DNA of 12,604 nucleotides from JACRCE01 sp038043305 (GTDB lineage: Bacteria > Desulfobacterota > GWC2-55-46): the NCBI GenBank assembly GCA_038043305.1, contig JBBTCG010000226.1:1-12604 (forward strand). Reading direction: 5' to 3'. The notes under the pieces were generated by a model. It did not search any database and was not told where the DNA came from. It worked only from the letters and a program-made list of their open reading frames with translations. This document shows, in pieces, positions 1 to 8,130 of the stretch; position 1 is the stretch's first letter, and the number at the start of each line of letters is the position of its first letter. The translations under genes were made by a program, and so were the position numbers.

Positions 1-1092
1 AAGCGGCTGTTCCGTGGCGAGTACAAGGAGCAGGTGAGACATGCGCATGACCTTGAGCGCCTCGGTTTGCGGTATGAACTCCTCCACTTTAACGATTGAT
101 TCAAGGCCGTATTCCCGCGCCACTTCAACGGTCGGTCTGCCATTCATGTGTTTGCAGTTGCCGATTAGTTTCACGGCAATATCAGCGGCTTCGAGTTTTC
201 CTTCGATAAGCAGTTCGCTTATCGCCTTGAACACCGGAACAGGGTTGCGTGTTTGATAGATGGTGCCGAGATAGGTGATGGTGAAGAGGACGTATTTCGG
301 AAGGCCGGTCAACTCCCTGAATTTGTCCGTATCAATCCCGTTGGGTAAATGCACGAAAAAATCATCCGGCTTTTCAGGGTATCTCCGCGCCATATTGCTT
401 CTTAGCGGCATTGAGGTGGCCAGTACCCTGTCGGCGTTTTTTACTACCATCCTTTCCATCCAGCGCTCAATGGAGTCGGACAGGCCGCTTCTTATGGCCT
501 GAGGCTTCGTGTAAACGTCCTCAAGCCACGGGTCCCGGAAGTCTGCCACCCAGCGCACACGCGTGATTTTTTTAACGATAAGGCCGACAAGGTGCGTTGA
601 GTGCGGCGGGGATGACGTCATAACGCAGTCAACGCGGCGCTGGCGCAGGAGTTTTATCGCCTTGAAGGCCGTTGGCAAGACCCAGTTACGATGTTCGTCA
701 GGCAGGAGGATAAGCGATATGAAGACCCTTTTCAGTGTCCCGCCGAAGCCCTCTCGCTTTGCGCAGCTTTCATTTGCCGACGGCCTCAGCGCATAGTTGT
801 CTTTGAGTTCGGCAACGCTGATCTTTTTTCCGCTCAACGCGCCTGACAGCGTTGCCTTGAGTTTGAGGTATATATCCCTAAGCCCCGCTGTTTTGGCGGT
901 TTTGAATATCTCGACGCCTTCGATGTCCTTGAGCCGCGCCGCGTCAGAGGCTTCGCGGTGAGCGTCTCTTACCGTAAGCACTGAGACGGCCCAGCCGAAT
1001 TTGGGGAGGTGTTTTGCGAAACGCGCAAGGCGGAGTCCACCAACGGCGTTGTCAGGCGGGAAGTGGTACGAGATGACGAGCAGTCTTTTCAT
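1..1092 (-). CDS. Family 4 glycosyltransferase (GT-B fold), C-terminus cut off by window edge
   Basis: The frame is open for 364 codons from the ATG at 1092 to the left edge, so the gene is partial. The N-terminus reads MKRLLVISYHFPPDNAVGG (residues 1-19), the glycine-rich first strand and loop of a GT4 acceptor domain. Further family marks are DFRDPW at 184-189, which ends the N-terminal Rossmann domain, HLPNGID at 248-254, which is the interdomain hinge, and YLGTIY at 274-279, which opens the donor-binding domain. The Glu-containing nucleotide-sugar loop expected next lies outside the window. Such enzymes transfer a sugar from a nucleotide donor to a lipid-linked glycan on the cytoplasmic face. 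The start overlaps the stop of the preceding gene as TGATG (one shared base), so translation is probably coupled; no strong ribosome binding site is visible. Donor and acceptor cannot be read from the sequence. Confidence 0.88.
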   Translation of the reverse strand, partial: MKRLLVISYHFPPDNAVGGLRLARFAKHLPKFGWAVSVLTVRDAHREASDAARLKDIEGVEIFKTAKTAGLRDIYLKLKATLSGALSGKKISVAELKDNYALRPSANESCAKREGFGGTLKRVFISLILLPDEHRNWVLPTAFKAIKLLRQRRVDCVMTSSPPHSTHLVGLIVKKITRVRWVADFRDPWLEDVYTKPQAIRSGLSDSIERWMERMVVKNADRVLATSMPLRSNMARRYPEKPDDFFVHLPNGIDTDKFRELTGLPKYVLFTITYLGTIYQTRNPVPVFKAISELLIEGKLEAADIAVKLIGNCKHMNGRPTVEVAREYGLESIVKVEEFIPQTEALKVMRMSHLLLVLATEQPL

Positions 1093-2312
1093 CAACCGTG
1101 GACTCTGTACTCCATGTTCCGCTTGATTGCCATGTTGAGAAGCAGCGCGTCCGCGTAGAACTTGGCGGCCCAGTTGAGCATCTGGAACGTGCCGTACCCG
1201 CCGTTGAACGGGTAGGAGCCTTTTATCCCGCCCCTTATTCCGGGGTCTGAATCAACGCAGTTTTGCGTCGTCTTTATGAAGTTAATGAGTTTTTGCGCTG
1301 CCAGCGCGTATCGCGCGTCAGAGGTGCGCTGGTGGAGCCTCAAAAGTATTATTGCAAGCTGAGCGTTGCCGGTAAGACAGCTCCAGCCAACGGTTCCTTT
1401 CCAGTGTTTGTCCAATCTTCCCGGCGGGAAGGCGTTTTCCTCTACGACAACGAGCAGGTTATCAGCCGCAGTCTTTGCGGCGGCAATGAAACCTTCATTA
1501 TTCAGGAGCAGCCCGGTCTCCAGCACGCCGCGGAGTGCGTAGCAGATGGTGTGCAAAAGCGGCATGTCCGGGTCATAGAGGCAGTTGTTGGCGAACCAGC
1601 CGTTTGGCTGTTGGAACTTCAGGTTATAAAGGATGTTTTTCTCCGCCGAGCGAATGAAGCCGTCGTTGCCGCTGGAGGAGCCGAGAAGGGCCATTGACCA
1701 CGCGACGCGGGTGTGGTAGACTGTGCTATCCTTGCGTGCAAAATCGTAACGGGCATCCTCATGGTAACATCCGTCTTTGTCCTGTACGGATAGGAGATAG
1801 TCGCCGGCCCTGTTGCCCGCATCCAGATATTTTATGTTTTTCGTTTCCTCATAAGCCCTTGCCCATCCGAAGATGACCTGCCCGGTGCAGAATACGGACG
1901 GGATTGGGTCTTCCGGGTTTATCGCTCCTCCCCTGACCGCGCCGTTTTTCATCTGTATGCCTGTTTCCCAATCGGCCATTCGCGCGGCACGGTCTGCGAG
2001 CACTGAGTCTCTCAAGAGGCGCGCCGCCTCGAAAAAGGTCGGGATGATGTAGCCGGTTGTTTCAGGATAGGGCGGCTGCCAGCCCTTGCCGTTGAAGTAT
2101 TTGTTCCATGCCGCGCTGTAGCCGCGGGCGACCCCGCCTTCCGTATAGGCATCCTGTGCGCGTTTGATCCATCCGAGGGTTTCTTTAAGGTGATGCGCCT
2201 CGTCATGTTGCGGAAATTTTCCCTCGCGCTCCAACTCGGCCCATGCCTCTTTGTTGTATGCCCGGCTGGTCTTGACCAGATATTCGATTTTTTTAGCGGC
2301 CTTGCGTATCAT
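1092..2312 (-). CDS. Cytoplasmic six-hairpin (alpha/alpha) toroid protein of glycan clusters, function unknown
   Basis: This is a 406-residue soluble protein with no signal peptide. Six regularly spaced helix motifs are visible: TTGYIIPTFFEAARL (85-99), CTGQVIFGWARAYEET (142-157), HTRVAWSMALLG (200-211), LHTICYALRGVLETGLL (253-269), VGWSCLTGNAQLAIILLRL (308-326) and LNWAAKFYADALLL (379-392). They fit the inner helices of an (alpha/alpha)6 barrel, the fold of unsaturated glucuronyl hydrolases, epimerases and some lyases. The C-terminal KGSYP...NWAAKFYADAL stretch (364-390) is, as I recall, a hallmark of a family found in O-antigen clusters. No catalytic residues can be assigned safely, so the activity (hydrolase, lyase, epimerase or non-enzymatic) is open. 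The start at 2312 has GGAG at 2318-2321, 5 nt upstream, and lies 18 bp after the nitroreductase stop. The gene ends in TGATG overlap with the GT4 gene. Confidence 0.75.
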   Translation of the reverse strand: MIRKAAKKIEYLVKTSRAYNKEAWAELEREGKFPQHDEAHHLKETLGWIKRAQDAYTEGGVARGYSAAWNKYFNGKGWQPPYPETTGYIIPTFFEAARLLRDSVLADRAARMADWETGIQMKNGAVRGGAINPEDPIPSVFCTGQVIFGWARAYEETKNIKYLDAGNRAGDYLLSVQDKDGCYHEDARYDFARKDSTVYHTRVAWSMALLGSSSGNDGFIRSAEKNILYNLKFQQPNGWFANNCLYDPDMPLLHTICYALRGVLETGLLLNNEGFIAAAKTAADNLLVVVEENAFPPGRLDKHWKGTVGWSCLTGNAQLAIILLRLHQRTSDARYALAAQKLINFIKTTQNCVDSDPGIRGGIKGSYPFNGGYGTFQMLNWAAKFYADALLLNMAIKRNMEYRVHG

Positions 2313-2330
2313 AGATACTCCGCGGCTTCC

Positions 2331-3269
2331 TTAGTCCGCAAAACAATCGGCGCCTGCGCTGTTGTTCGGTTTGTCAACGTAGGTGATGACCTCGTTCACG
2401 GCCACCCTCGCCGTCGTTGAAGGCACCTCCGCCGGGTATCCGAGCATCACGGCGCAGTATATCATATAGTGCGCCGGTATATTCAGCTCCGATTTGAGTT
2501 TCGCCTGATTTACTGATTCGCTGTGGTACATGAGGCACGTGCCCAAACCCAATGCGTGCGCGGCAAGCACGAGGTTTTGCAGGGCGAAACCAGCGTCGAG
2601 GGCAGGGGCGTAGATTTCCGGATACATGCGCTCGTCAATGGCAAGGTATATCCTGACCGGCGCCTTTTCCAGCATGCTTTTATTGGTGCTGTCGCCTTCA
2701 ACGACCTTGTCCATGCCGGATTCAATAATGAAGAACCGCCATGTCATTCGGTTGCATGAGCTTGGGGCGTATGTTGCGGCTCTGACCATTTTTTCAATCT
2801 TGTCCCGTTCAACCGGTTTTTTCTTCCAAAACCTGACGCTCTTTCTGCCTTCGATGATCTCGAACAGATCAGTTGAGTCAATCTTCGGATAGTCCACGTC
2901 GTCCGGCACCGGCTCAATGAGCTTGCCGCCGCCTGCGCTCCATTTGTCATATTGTTTAAGAACGTCCCTTGCCCACAGTTTGTCAGGCCCCTCGGCGTAT
3001 CCGCGCCTTTGCCATTCCTCAAGGGCGGCCGAGAGGATGCGTTTTTTTTCCATGCCGCGTCCGGAAGGGCCGGCCTCGCATCTTACGGCCTTGTCAAGGG
3101 CGTGAGAAAAATATCGTATGAGCTGGCCAAGTTGATCTTTGTCCATCTCCTTAGCGGTCTTTCTCATAGTGGCCGCGTAGATCATCTTCTGGCTCGATTC
3201 ACTCACGTCCTTTTTAAGGAACGCCATGACTCTCACCAGAACTCTAAACATCATGTCTTTTGCCGTCAT
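2331..3269 (-). CDS. Nitroreductase-family FMN oxidoreductase with N-terminal extension
   Basis: The protein has 312 residues from the chosen ATG at 3269. The reading frame is open to 3365, but a start there would overlap the upstream gene by 77 bp, whereas 3269 has AGAGG at 3277-3281 with a 7-nt spacer. Residues 1 to about 125 are a mostly helical, charged extension not typical of the family. The nitroreductase fold follows: RKSVR (142-146) and APSSCNRMTWRF (168-179) match the FMN-binding loops, DAGFALQNLVLAAHALGLGT (225-244) is the long central helix, and VMLGYPAE (274-281) is the conserved C-terminal strand. These enzymes use FMN and NAD(P)H to reduce nitro, quinone, flavin or enone groups, and some act as dehydrogenases or dehalogenases. 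Its place between two toroid proteins in a glycan operon suggests a redox step on a sugar or acyl intermediate, which is inference. There is no signal peptide. Confidence 0.88.
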   Translation of the reverse strand: MTAKDMMFRVLVRVMAFLKKDVSESSQKMIYAATMRKTAKEMDKDQLGQLIRYFSHALDKAVRCEAGPSGRGMEKKRILSAALEEWQRRGYAEGPDKLWARDVLKQYDKWSAGGGKLIEPVPDDVDYPKIDSTDLFEIIEGRKSVRFWKKKPVERDKIEKMVRAATYAPSSCNRMTWRFFIIESGMDKVVEGDSTNKSMLEKAPVRIYLAIDERMYPEIYAPALDAGFALQNLVLAAHALGLGTCLMYHSESVNQAKLKSELNIPAHYMIYCAVMLGYPAEVPSTTARVAVNEVITYVDKPNNSAGADCFAD

Positions 3270-3276
3270 TTGAAAA

Positions 3277-3281
3277 CCTCT
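3277..3281 (-). promoter_or_regulatory. Ribosome binding site fixing the nitroreductase start
   Basis: On the minus strand AGAGG stands 7 nt before the ATG at 3269. It favours the shorter 312-residue protein over the upstream in-frame start at 3365, which would lie well inside the preceding gene. Confidence 0.6.
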
Positions 3282-3288
3282 GATTGGT

Positions 3289-5304
3289 CTATATTTGCTT
3301 TTCGATTTCCTGAATAGCCGATAGAGCGGAGGCGCGCAACTCCGCCGGGGCATAATGGTCGTCAAACGGGATTAAGGTGTGAGTCATAGAGACGGAGCCG
3401 CTTTTGCGCGCGGCCTTCCGCCAGCGGTCATTCACAAACTCAAGATAGAGCGCCTTCCCCTTGCTTGATCCAAGTTTTTTGACCTCTCCGGCGGTTTCGC
3501 CTTTTGCAACAAGCAGCATGAAGCCGGACTCTCCATCCCTGAACGTGAGAACGCCCGGCATGGACGAGAGCTTCGCCCCGGCCCATGCCCTTACGGTGTA
3601 GAAGGGCGCGGCGCCGCGTTTTAGCTCGAACGTGTCGTTAAAATGGATGAAGGAATCGGTAACGATTATGGTTCTGCTGAAGGGCAGTCCGGTGCTTGTT
3701 ACAAGCGATTCAGGGGTCATCTCTCCGAACAGCCCAAAGCGGCTTTTTATGGCGTTTGAGAGAAGGAGCTTCATTGGCATAAGTCCATTTCTTTTTACGG
3801 CTGTGAATCGTCCGGTGGTCTTGATTATCAGCGTCCCGCTTTCCATTTCCGAAACTGAAGTCTCCGTTACATCGAGTGGCATATAATATTGCGACGAGTC
3901 CTTCATGGCCGGGATGAATCCGGCATGAAGGGGGTTATAGTCTTCTAAGCGGCTCCACCCCTTCATCTCTCCGACAAGCGAGCGAAGCGTTTTTGCTTGC
4001 GGTTTCGGATATGTAAACGGTATTGACGGCAGAATGTCGTTGCCGTTGAATTTCAAGAACAGCGGGGTAAGCGCCGTAAACCTTGGGTCAAGGGAATACT
4101 GCTCATAGTGGTTATGTCCTTTGAGATTGAACGCCGTGCTTAAAGACGCGCGCTTCCTGATGAGAAAGCCCGAGTTCTTCATGTAATGCATCTCGCCGGC
4201 GCGCTGCTCTTCAGGCAATGGAGCGTCCTTTATCACCGCGGACAAAAGCAGCATCGTCATCATGAAGGCGTTGTATACGGTAACGTACATGTAGTTGTCA
4301 AAGCCGCATCTGTCTCCCTCAAAGGGATTTGGCGCTATGTACAGGTGTCCGTCCTTCGCTGATAAGGAGGTGGCGAAGCGGTACAGGCTGCGCTCAAAGC
4401 GCTTGAATCTCCTTGCGCTCGGCGCGTCTCCAAGCAGGTTGGCCGCGGCGCGCAGCGCAAGTACGGCGCAGGCGTATCCGTACAGCGCGTTATTGGTCCT
4501 CCCGTAGTAGAATGCCTCGCCGTCATTGGCCGTGAGGTTCACAAGGCACTCAAGGCCGGCAAGCGCCCTGTCAAGGATGCGTTGTTCGCCGCTTATGATC
4601 CCGTATAACAGAGTTATCAAAGTTATCTTGGAATGATAGGCAAGCGACGGGATGCCTCTTGGGTCGCAAAGAGCGCGCGGAAAGTCGTAGAAGACGCCGT
4701 CATCCATCTGCCATTTAAGCGTATGCTCCATAAAGAAAGCCGCCTGTTCGGCGTCAAGCGCATCCTCGGTTATCTTGAACCTGATGAGGTGGTTTAAGGA
4801 ACGCAACGCGACGAAGTTGTTGCCGTAAGTGCCGGACGGGTTCAAGTCCGCATGATGCCGCATATCCTTGACGTATCCGGCGAGGGCGTCGCTAAGTTCC
4901 CCTGAGCCGCTCTCATGGCAGCTTGTAAGGGCATACGCGATAAGAAGGGGGAAGTTGCTGAAGTCAACGCCCGCCTTTCTTTTTTCGATTGGCACGCTAA
5001 GGTAATACCTCATTGCGCCAAGCGCCCTGTCAATGTATTCATGTTTTTCTGGGTTCAGGATATGGAGCATGGCCCCGGCAAGCGTCATGTTGGCGTGATG
5101 ATACTGCGCGTCAAGCGGCTTGGGAACGTCGGAAATATTCCTGTCAATAATCGCGCCGTCGGGCCTTTGCTGTGATGCAAGAAATGAAAATATCGTGGAG
5201 GCGCTCTTATAGTATGGCGTTGAAAGGATGTCGCCTGAGTCTGTGTTAAATGAGACGCCGCGCATAATGCGCGGCCATATTCCGAATGAAACGTGGTCGG
5301 TCAT
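3289..5304 (-). CDS. Heparinase II/III-like protein (alpha-toroid plus beta-sandwich), no export signal
   Basis: The product is 671 residues. The N-terminal part (about 30-360) is rich in paired helices like an (alpha/alpha) toroid, with features like those of heparinase II/III and alginate lyases: GTYGNNFVALRSLNHLIRF (158-176), LAYHSKITLITLLYG (221-235, containing the Y-H pair 223-224) and GRTNNALYGYACAVLALRA (268-286). The C-terminal half (about 375-650) is strand-rich, as expected for the beta-sandwich of this superfamily. N163, Y223 and H224 are candidate active-site residues by analogy, not proven. Known lyases of this fold are secreted, but this protein begins MTDHVSFGIWPRIMRG with no signal peptide, so it probably acts inside the cell, perhaps on a lipid-linked or nucleotide-linked glycan. 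The start overlaps the GT-C stop as ATGA, indicating translational coupling. A strictly non-catalytic or epimerase role is also possible. Confidence 0.72.
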   Translation of the reverse strand: MTDHVSFGIWPRIMRGVSFNTDSGDILSTPYYKSASTIFSFLASQQRPDGAIIDRNISDVPKPLDAQYHHANMTLAGAMLHILNPEKHEYIDRALGAMRYYLSVPIEKRKAGVDFSNFPLLIAYALTSCHESGSGELSDALAGYVKDMRHHADLNPSGTYGNNFVALRSLNHLIRFKITEDALDAEQAAFFMEHTLKWQMDDGVFYDFPRALCDPRGIPSLAYHSKITLITLLYGIISGEQRILDRALAGLECLVNLTANDGEAFYYGRTNNALYGYACAVLALRAAANLLGDAPSARRFKRFERSLYRFATSLSAKDGHLYIAPNPFEGDRCGFDNYMYVTVYNAFMMTMLLLSAVIKDAPLPEEQRAGEMHYMKNSGFLIRKRASLSTAFNLKGHNHYEQYSLDPRFTALTPLFLKFNGNDILPSIPFTYPKPQAKTLRSLVGEMKGWSRLEDYNPLHAGFIPAMKDSSQYYMPLDVTETSVSEMESGTLIIKTTGRFTAVKRNGLMPMKLLLSNAIKSRFGLFGEMTPESLVTSTGLPFSRTIIVTDSFIHFNDTFELKRGAAPFYTVRAWAGAKLSSMPGVLTFRDGESGFMLLVAKGETAGEVKKLGSSKGKALYLEFVNDRWRKAARKSGSVSMTHTLIPFDDHYAPAELRASALSAIQEIEKQI
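5257..5275. repeat. Near-perfect palindrome inside the start of the heparinase-like gene
   Basis: GCCGCGCATAATGCGCGGC has 9-bp inverted arms (5257-5265 and 5267-5275) around a single base. In mRNA it could fold as a 7-bp GC stem with a 5-nt loop, about 30 nt downstream of the ATG at 5304. It may be a coding coincidence in a GC-rich gene, or it may damp translation initiation of this one gene. Confidence 0.5.
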
Positions 5305-6926
5305 TGAGCCGTCGGCTGCTCCTCAACCCTGTAGAGCGTCGCATAAGCGTTCTTCCACAGTTTCTTCCAGTTGGCAGGCGGATTTGTGGCGAACTCAGGC
5401 TCCTTGTACCCGTAATCGCGTGTAAGCCACATGCTTACGTTGACCTTGAGCCAGTCCATGCGGAAGGCGTCAACGAGGACGAGGCTGTTGACGGGCACGT
5501 CGGTCGTCTTCATGTCCTCGAAGTTCACTACGTTGGATTTGGCGGGATACCCCCAGAAGAACTCAAGGCTCTTTGCCGCCAGCGGGTCTGTGTAGACCGT
5601 ATCCGACGGCTTGATCAGTTTTACGGCGTTCTTCAATTCATAAGCCGGTCTTGAGCGCTCCATGCCTCTTAACGTATAGAATGTGAAATATCCGCATATC
5701 GCTATAATGATGAGCGTAACCGTAAGCCCCCAAAAGAGGCGCTCCCTTGTCGCGTCCGTCCCTATCCCATCCCCTGAGCCGGGAAATAGTTTAACGATAA
5801 GCCCGGCGGTAAGGAGCGTCGCCGGGAGCATTATCTGATGCAGATACCGTTCAAGCAGCACGAGCGGCGTGTATGACGCGAAGGAGCAGGTGAAGAAGTT
5901 GTACATCAATATCAGCGTTATGAGCCAGAGCGCAGGGGCAACGAATCTCCTGTCCCTCCAGTACAGGCCGTATGCGGACGCGATAAGGCCGATAAAGGGC
6001 AGGTAAAGATACCTGTCGTTAAACAATATAGTCGTGGGGCCGCTCAGGAACAGCCGCTTGACAAGCGCTTTTGCGTGGCTTGCCCCGACCGGCCAGCCGA
6101 ACCTTGACCCTTCGTAGAAGAGGTATGCCTTTGTCTGCATGAAGCTTCTTTCGTTCTCATGCATCCTCAGCATGAAGTCCCCCCTGATGTAATGGTAAAC
6201 GGCCATTTCGCTTAAAAGCACCGCGATGGATGCGGCCGCAACGCCTATCCATAACGGCAGGTAAGACCTGAACCCCTTTCTGAATGACAAGAGCATCATT
6301 ATACCGGTGAACGGGACAAGATAGGCTATGGACTCCTTTGAAAGCCACGACAGGCCGAATAAAAGCCCGGCAATCCCGCCGCCGATGAAAAGACGCGAGC
6401 CAGAGAGATGTCTGTCCGAGTACATAAGCCAGAGTATGACGGCGATGCCGGCCGAGCCGTAGAAACTTGCTATGATGTCGGGCAGGAACGATGTTGCGTA
6501 CCAAACGTCAACCGGAAATATTGCCCATAAGAGCGCGGCAATCAGACCGGCGCGGCCTCCGAACAACAGGCGGCCGGTAAGATACGCGAGCGGTATGCCG
6601 GCCAGCGACGATAAAAACGGATAAACCATGAGCGACATTTCATTTATGCCGTTCAGCCGGAAGATTACGGCGAGCGGCGCGATAAGCCCCATCCTGTAGG
6701 GCAGATGCGCCGGCGCGTTGAAGCGGCTTATGTAATTATCCTGAACGAAGGAGGTGAAATTGCCGTTTGCCAGCGCGTTTGCAAGACGCGCATATTCCGC
6801 GTCGTCGGCTCCCCACAAGCCGTGCATACAGTATAGGCGCACAGCGGCGCCGAGCGCGATTATCGCGCCAAGGATAAACCATTGCAGCCATGAGCCGTCT
6901 TTGTTCGTACTGGTTTTGAAGTTCAC
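5301..6926 (-). CDS. GT-C membrane glycosyltransferase, GT39/ArnT-like
   Basis: This 541-residue integral membrane protein starts with GTG at 6926, supported by GAAAGG at 6935-6940 (8-nt spacer). The first transmembrane helix (about 13-33) is followed by a periplasmic loop with GADDAEYARLA (39-49), the acidic motif that holds the catalytic Asp in dolichyl-phosphate-mannose-dependent mannosyltransferases and ArnT. LPD at 148-150 and SWLSKES (193-199) fit conserved loops of the family. Roughly ten further hydrophobic segments lie between 95 and 415. A soluble tail of about 120 residues follows (420-541), with alternating strands and helices as in the periplasmic domain of GT39 relatives. The enzyme would move a sugar from a polyprenyl-phosphate donor to a glycan, lipid or protein on the periplasmic side. 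The DPM1-like GT2 of the same operon is a plausible donor maker. The stop overlaps the next start (ATGA). Confidence 0.85.
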   Translation of the reverse strand: MNFKTSTNKDGSWLQWFILGAIIALGAAVRLYCMHGLWGADDAEYARLANALANGNFTSFVQDNYISRFNAPAHLPYRMGLIAPLAVIFRLNGINEMSLMVYPFLSSLAGIPLAYLTGRLLFGGRAGLIAALLWAIFPVDVWYATSFLPDIIASFYGSAGIAVILWLMYSDRHLSGSRLFIGGGIAGLLFGLSWLSKESIAYLVPFTGIMMLLSFRKGFRSYLPLWIGVAAASIAVLLSEMAVYHYIRGDFMLRMHENERSFMQTKAYLFYEGSRFGWPVGASHAKALVKRLFLSGPTTILFNDRYLYLPFIGLIASAYGLYWRDRRFVAPALWLITLILMYNFFTCSFASYTPLVLLERYLHQIMLPATLLTAGLIVKLFPGSGDGIGTDATRERLFWGLTVTLIIIAICGYFTFYTLRGMERSRPAYELKNAVKLIKPSDTVYTDPLAAKSLEFFWGYPAKSNVVNFEDMKTTDVPVNSLVLVDAFRMDWLKVNVSMWLTRDYGYKEPEFATNPPANWKKLWKNAYATLYRVEEQPTAQ

Positions 6927-7016
6927 CAGTTTTGCCTTTCCAGACTATTGTCTTTGGCGTGATGTTGAAAGAATTGCGTCATGATGAGAAGGAAAAGATT
7001 ACGATATTCCTGAGTT
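6927..7016 (-). other. 90-bp intergenic gap between the radical SAM and GT-C genes
   Basis: This is the longest stretch in the window without a supportable gene. Near its downstream end is the GAAAGG ribosome binding site of the GT-C gene. I see no convincing stem-loop with a T run and no clear -35/-10 pair. An unsupported 19-codon ORF (6925-6984) ends in the GTG start region. Confidence 0.5.
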
Positions 7017-8120
7017 TCAGATGTCCGCCGGTTTCTTTGTCCTGACCGCCTCGGCCGTTTTAAGCGAGGTGTTCCTGTTGCCGAGGAGGTTGGCGAAGAT
7101 GCTCTGGTATGCCTCGCAGGGCGTCCAGCACTGCGGGCAGTTGTACTCCCAGATGGCCTTTTGGAGCTTTACGGCGCGCTCGCCGTTCCATACGGCGGAC
7201 AGGTCCAAGCCGGTCTCCCTGATACTCCCCGCCTTTGCGTTGTACATGGCGCACGGATAGACGTTGCCGCATGGGTCGAGAAAGCATGAGGCCCTTAGCG
7301 CTTGACAGCGCATAGGCGTTACGCTCGTCGTCAGATATTTTTTGACGGATTTCAGGTAGCGTTGCTCCGTTATCTCGAATGGATTGAGAGGCGCTCCGCG
7401 CGCCCTGCGATACTCCTCCACCTCGTTGATGACCCGCGCAATATCCTTGTCAACGATGCCGGCCCCGGCGTTGCCGTAGTAGTGCGCGGACTCGTGCGCT
7501 ATGTTTATATGAAAGTCGGTGGGTCTAAGCCAGGGACACTCCTTTTTTGCGGCCGCATACGCCTTTGCGTACTCGCCCGCGTTGTAGGACGAGAGCGTCA
7601 TGCCGAGGAATACGTTGACACCGGGTATTGCGCGAAGCCGTTTGTATGTTTCGATCTGCCTCTTCCATCCGCCCTTTTGTCCGCGCACGAAGTCGTTTAC
7701 CGCCTCATCGCCGTCCGTGGAGCAGCTTATGACGAGCCTCGGAGGCCGCATCTTCATTATTTCCTGAACGCCGCTTACGATCTTATCGGTCATGTAGCCG
7801 TTGGTGGGGAAGTGGAGCAGCACAAGGTCAGGACAGTTTTGAATGGCGGCGCGGACTATCTCCGTAAAGTCCTTTCTCAGCCACACCTCGCCGCCGGTGA
7901 AGTCAATCCAGTTAAATTTGTTCGATTTGCGGAAGAACTCCTTTATCTCGTCAAGCGTAAGCTCATCTTTTGTATCCTTTTGCCAGATGTTGCACGTCTT
8001 ACACGTGTAGTTGCAACGATAGGTGACGGCAAAGGTGAGCTTATAGGGAAACGCAAGCCTTGCAAAGTTCGACGATATTATGTTTTTGAAGAGGCTGATA
8101 TATGCGCTCATGCCGCTCAC
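7017..8120 (-). CDS. Radical SAM/SPASM-domain protein
   Basis: This is a 367-residue cytosolic iron-sulfur enzyme. CNYTCKTC (C36, C40, C43) is the CxxxCxxC motif that binds the SAM-cleaving [4Fe-4S] cluster. FTGGE at 74-78 is the GGE motif contacting SAM, and STDG (134-137) fits the following barrel strand. The C-terminal Cys set C272, C279, C284, C290, C328, C331 and C335, with CGNVYPC and CPQCWTPC, matches a SPASM or related domain carrying auxiliary clusters. SPASM proteins modify peptides or small molecules (for example sactionine formation, BtrN-type dehydrogenation, anaerobic sulfatase maturation). No precursor peptide is obvious apart from the small ORF just upstream, and no sulfatase is in view. 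In a glycan operon, sugar or acyl oxidation or epimerisation is plausible. The GTG start at 8120 has AAAGG at 8126-8130 with a 5-nt spacer; the ATG at 8111 is an alternative. Confidence 0.9.
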   Translation of the reverse strand: MSGMSAYISLFKNIISSNFARLAFPYKLTFAVTYRCNYTCKTCNIWQKDTKDELTLDEIKEFFRKSNKFNWIDFTGGEVWLRKDFTEIVRAAIQNCPDLVLLHFPTNGYMTDKIVSGVQEIMKMRPPRLVISCSTDGDEAVNDFVRGQKGGWKRQIETYKRLRAIPGVNVFLGMTLSSYNAGEYAKAYAAAKKECPWLRPTDFHINIAHESAHYYGNAGAGIVDKDIARVINEVEEYRRARGAPLNPFEITEQRYLKSVKKYLTTSVTPMRCQALRASCFLDPCGNVYPCAMYNAKAGSIRETGLDLSAVWNGERAVKLQKAIWEYNCPQCWTPCEAYQSIFANLLGNRNTSLKTAEAVRTKKPADI

Positions 8121-8125
8121 AACTA

Positions 8126-8130
8126 CCTTT
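8126..8130 (-). promoter_or_regulatory. Ribosome binding site of the radical SAM gene overlapping the small-ORF stop
   Basis: AAAGG sits 5 nt before the GTG at 8120 and shares a base with the TGA of the small ORF (8132-8130). Its spacing fits the GTG better than the ATG at 8111 (14 nt). Terminating ribosomes from the small ORF would be placed directly on this site. Confidence 0.55.

Noticed and set aside
3270..3365. Longer nitroreductase start at 3365
   Set aside because: It would overlap the preceding gene by 77 bp and add an Arg-rich segment, while 3269 has a well-spaced AGAGG.
6925..6984. 19-codon minus-strand ORF whose TGA overlaps the GTG start of the GT-C gene, a possible leader peptide
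   Set aside because: There is no ribosome binding site before its ATG, no codon bias or attenuator stem-loop is visible, and it is short enough to occur by chance.
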